DNA of 9,498 nt from Pseudomonadota bacterium (lineage in GTDB: Bacteria > Pseudomonadota > Alphaproteobacteria > Rhizobiales > Xanthobacteraceae): NCBI GenBank assembly GCA_023433965.1, contig JAEYTQ010000121.1:1-9498 (forward strand). Reading direction: 5' to 3'. The stretch's first letter is position 1. The number at the start of each line of letters is the position of its first letter. A program made the translations under genes and the position numbers. Positions 7,872 through 9,498 of this stretch are shown here, piece after piece. Below the pieces are notes generated by a model, which saw only the letters and a program-made list of their open reading frames with translations, had not been told where the DNA came from and made no database searches.

Positions 7872-8917
7872 GGGAAGACCTCGTGAAACTCCGCGTGCGC
7901 CTGCTCGAAATCCTCCAGGCGGCCGATGTCGAGCCAGTATTCGCGAATGGGATAGACCGCAACGCGTCCTTGGCCCGCGATCACACGCTCCAGCACTGCC
8001 GGCATGTCGATCCTGATGCCGGGCGTGACATGGCGGAAGACGGACTTGCCGATCACATAGATGCCGGCACTGACGAACCAGCTTTCGGTCGGCTTCTCGC
8101 GAATGGTCTGGAGAAAGCCCTCCGACGTGGACACCACGCCATAGGGGACATGCACCTTGTGCTCTCGCACCGCCATCGTCGCTTCCGCCGGCGTTCCATT
8201 GTGGAAGTCGAGCAGCGCGCCATAGTTGATCGTCGTGAGGATGTCGCCGTTGGTGACGATCATCGGCAGATCCGGCGGCGTCGGAAACAGCCCGAGCGCA
8301 CCGGCGGTACCAAGCCGTTCCGTCTCGTGCACGTACTGGATGTTGGCACCGAAGGCGGCGCCGTCGGCGAAGTGGCCCTTGATCGTCTCGGCCTTGTAGT
8401 TGACCGAGACATAGATGTTGTGAAAACCCTGCTGCACGACGTTGCGGACGATCGTCTCGAGCAGGGGCCGGCCGCCAACATTGAGCATCGGCTTCGGCAC
8501 GTCGCGCGTGAGCGCCCCCAAACGCTCGCCGAGGCCGCCGGCCATGATCAGCACGGGGTTCGGATACTGGCGCGGTTCGAGCAGCTCGTCGAGCGTCTCG
8601 ACCACGACCAGATGGCCGCTCTCGTCGACAAGCGGGAGCTGCTTGATCGACCTTTGCCGCATCAGGTGCAAGCGATCCTCGCGCGACAACGTCGCGGGGG
8701 CCGACACCGGCGCCCGGTTCATGATGTCGGTCGCAAGTCCGGTGAGGGCGATGCCCCGCAACAATCCGCGTCTGATGTCGCCGTCGGTGACCACGCCGAG
8801 CAGCCGGTTTTGATCGTCGAGCACCAGCGCAATCTGGATGCTGCCGCTCTCGATCGCGGCAATGGCCTCGCCCACCGTGGCTTGGGTACCGACGACGGCT
8901 TTGCGCCAGGATTTCAT
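7868..8917 (-). CDS. ptmE: CBS-domain sugar-phosphate nucleotidyltransferase, PtmE-like
   Basis: The 349-residue protein has two parts. Residues about 10-115 form a pair of CBS domains (GVVTDGDIRRGLL at 41-53, and SIKQLPLVDESGHLVVV at 90-106). Residues about 121-349 form a NTP-transferase domain with MAGGLGERL (125-133), PKPML (141-145), GTAGAL (203-208), the metal-site TNGDIL (222-227) and WLDIG (328-332). This architecture matches Campylobacter PtmE, a glucosamine-1-phosphate guanylyltransferase that makes the GDP-linked precursor of legionaminic acid. Similar proteins can be mannose- or glucose-1-phosphate nucleotidyltransferases, so the base and sugar are inferred. The CBS pair may sense nucleotides. 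The ATG at 8917 has a GAGG about 9 bases upstream, and the MKSWRK opening is usual for the family. It is the first gene of the minus-strand run and likely its promoter-proximal member. Confidence 0.9.
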   Translation of the reverse strand: MKSWRKAVVGTQATVGEAIAAIESGSIQIALVLDDQNRLLGVVTDGDIRRGLLRGIALTGLATDIMNRAPVSAPATLSREDRLHLMRQRSIKQLPLVDESGHLVVVETLDELLEPRQYPNPVLIMAGGLGERLGALTRDVPKPMLNVGGRPLLETIVRNVVQQGFHNIYVSVNYKAETIKGHFADGAAFGANIQYVHETERLGTAGALGLFPTPPDLPMIVTNGDILTTINYGALLDFHNGTPAEATMAVREHKVHVPYGVVSTSEGFLQTIREKPTESWFVSAGIYVIGKSVFRHVTPGIRIDMPAVLERVIAGQGRVAVYPIREYWLDIGRLEDFEQAHAEFHEVFP

Positions 8918-8970
8918 GGCAATCTGCCTCGTATGCGCCGGATGTCGGGGGTCGGCCCACGGCTGAGCCT

Positions 8971-9001
8971 GCTATATCGCGGCTGCGAGAGGCGCCGTCA
9001 A
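8971..9001 (-). promoter_or_regulatory. Candidate sigma-70 promoter for the nonulosonate operon
   Basis: On the minus strand, TTGACG (9001-8996) is followed by GATATA (8978-8973) at 17 bases, or TATAGC (8976-8971) at 19 bases. The -35 is excellent and the -10 fair. Transcription would begin near 8965, leaving a leader of about 45 bases before the ptmE-like ATG. Identified by eye only. Confidence 0.45.
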
Positions 9002-9104
9002 CCCCGCCAGGGGTGCCCGCGTTGCTCTTGTTAATTCTCATGTTTTTCGGCTAGGTCCGGCGGTTTGAAGTGCCATGGAGCGGCCGCTATGATCGGTGCG
9101 CATC

Positions 9105-9110
9105 AAGGGA
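9105..9110 (+). promoter_or_regulatory. Shine-Dalgarno for the acetyltransferase gene
   Basis: AAGGGA ends 6 bases before the ATG at 9117. An adjacent in-frame GTG at 9114 is a possible alternative start, but its spacing of 3 bases is too short, so the ATG is preferred. Confidence 0.6.
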
Positions 9111-9116
9111 ACCGTG

Positions 9117-9498
9117 ATGGACGACCTGATCATTATCGGCGGCGGCGAGCACGCTTTCATGGTCTACGAGGCCGCCCTCGTGTCGGGCCGGTTCAACGTC
9201 GTTGGTTTCCTCGATCGCCAGCCGGGAATACTGGGTGATGCGCGCTATCTCGGAACCGATGACGTCGCGCCGAACTTTCCGGAGGCTGCCTTCGTGGTGG
9301 GGATCGGAACGATGCAGGCGGGACCTGCGCGCCGGCAGATGATCGGCCGGCTGGCTCTGAAGCGCTGGGCATCAGTCATTCATCCGCGAGCGTTCGTCTC
9401 GCCGTCGGCAACCATCGGTCCGGGCAGCGTCGTCATGCCTGGTGCGATCGTCAACGCGCGAAGCATGATCGGCCATCACTGCATCATCAACTCCGGGG
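9117..9498 (+). CDS. PglD/NeuD-type sugar acetyltransferase, N-terminal part (partial)
   Basis: The first 127 codons are present; the gene continues past the right edge. Residues 1-10 ([10 protein letters not shown]) and VVGFLD (about 33-38) form the small Rossmann-like nucleotide-sugar binding domain of PglD/NeuD proteins. From [17 protein letters not shown] onward come left-handed beta-helix hexapeptide repeats (ATIGPG, VMPGAIV, SMIGHHC), which bind acetyl-CoA. Such enzymes N-acetylate an amino sugar (PglD, LegH) or O-acetylate sialic acid (NeuD). Facing a legionaminic-type operon head to head, it is a good candidate for the N-acetylation step on the UDP- or GDP-linked 4-amino sugar. The usual GGGGHA-like turn reads GGGEHA here. 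The catalytic histidine region lies outside the window, so activity cannot be judged. Family is firm; substrate inferred. Confidence 0.88.
   Translation, partial: MDDLIIIGGGEHAFMVYEAALVSGRFNVVGFLDRQPGILGDARYLGTDDVAPNFPEAAFVVGIGTMQAGPARRQMIGRLALKRWASVIHPRAFVSPSATIGPGSVVMPGAIVNARSMIGHHCIINSG

Larger units (their letters stand above)
8918..9116. other. Divergent intergenic region between the two operons
   Basis: These 199 bases separate the head of the minus-strand run from the plus-strand acetyltransferase, so promoters in both directions are expected. There is a plausible minus-strand promoter (8971-9001), an inverted repeat ACCCC-4-GGGGT at 9001-9014 touching its -35, and an AT-rich patch at about 9021-9050 upstream of the plus-strand gene. 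GCTAGGTC at 9050-9057 resembles an alphaproteobacterial -10 but lacks a well-spaced -35. Confidence 0.55.

Noticed and set aside
7781..9034. A 417-codon open frame on the plus strand
   Set aside because: Antisense to well-supported genes, with His/Arg/Asp-rich composition typical of shadow frames in GC-rich DNA and no recognisable motif. The long plus-strand frames at 1474-2502 and 3815-4870 were rejected for the same reason.
6963..9041. A 692-codon open frame on the minus strand spanning two genes
   Set aside because: Only its last 302 codons match a protein family. The upstream part is an alternate frame of the CBS nucleotidyltransferase gene, arginine-rich and without domain motifs, and the real start is the GTG at 7871.

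Overview
The window is GC-rich, almost fully coding DNA with short or overlapping gene junctions and GTG as well as ATG starts. Codon use and protein style look like an alphaproteobacterium of the Bradyrhizobium/Rhodopseudomonas kind. That placement is an inference; no rRNA or species marker is present. I see no insertion sequence, phage gene, tRNA or CRISPR array.

The region is a surface-glycan locus centred on a nonulosonic (sialic-acid-like) sugar. A minus-strand run, read from right to left, begins at a divergent intergenic region (about 8918-9116). It encodes a CBS-domain sugar-phosphate nucleotidyltransferase (ptmE type), a Gfo/Idh/MocA dehydrogenase (ptmF type), a CMP-nonulosonate synthetase (ptmB/neuA type) and an SDR oxidoreductase (ptmA type). 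These four families, in this order, match the ptmE-ptmF-ptmB-ptmA block of the Campylobacter flagellar legionaminic acid locus. The run continues with a Wzx-like flippase, two GT-B-like surface-polysaccharide proteins carrying HP motifs, and a family 2 glycosyltransferase.

After a 169-bp gap with an AT-rich palindrome comes the first 38 codons of an NAD-dependent sugar-nucleotide epimerase/dehydratase, cut by the left edge. On the plus strand at the right edge is the first 127 codons of a PglD/NeuD-type sugar acetyltransferase, divergent from the main run and a candidate for the acetylation step (LegH-like) of the same pathway.

A working model is that the ptm-type enzymes make and activate a legionaminic-acid-like sugar, the transferases build it into a glycan, and the flippase exports the lipid-linked product. 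The synthase, dehydratase, aminotransferase and hydrolysing epimerase needed for the whole pathway are not in the window and may lie to the right of 9498.

The oddest point is the junction near 3827-3907. The flippase stop codon is followed in the same reading frame by 26 coding-looking codons of the next gene, with no ATG, GTG or TTG until inside its first beta strand. This suggests a lost start codon, a non-canonical start, readthrough or a one-base error.
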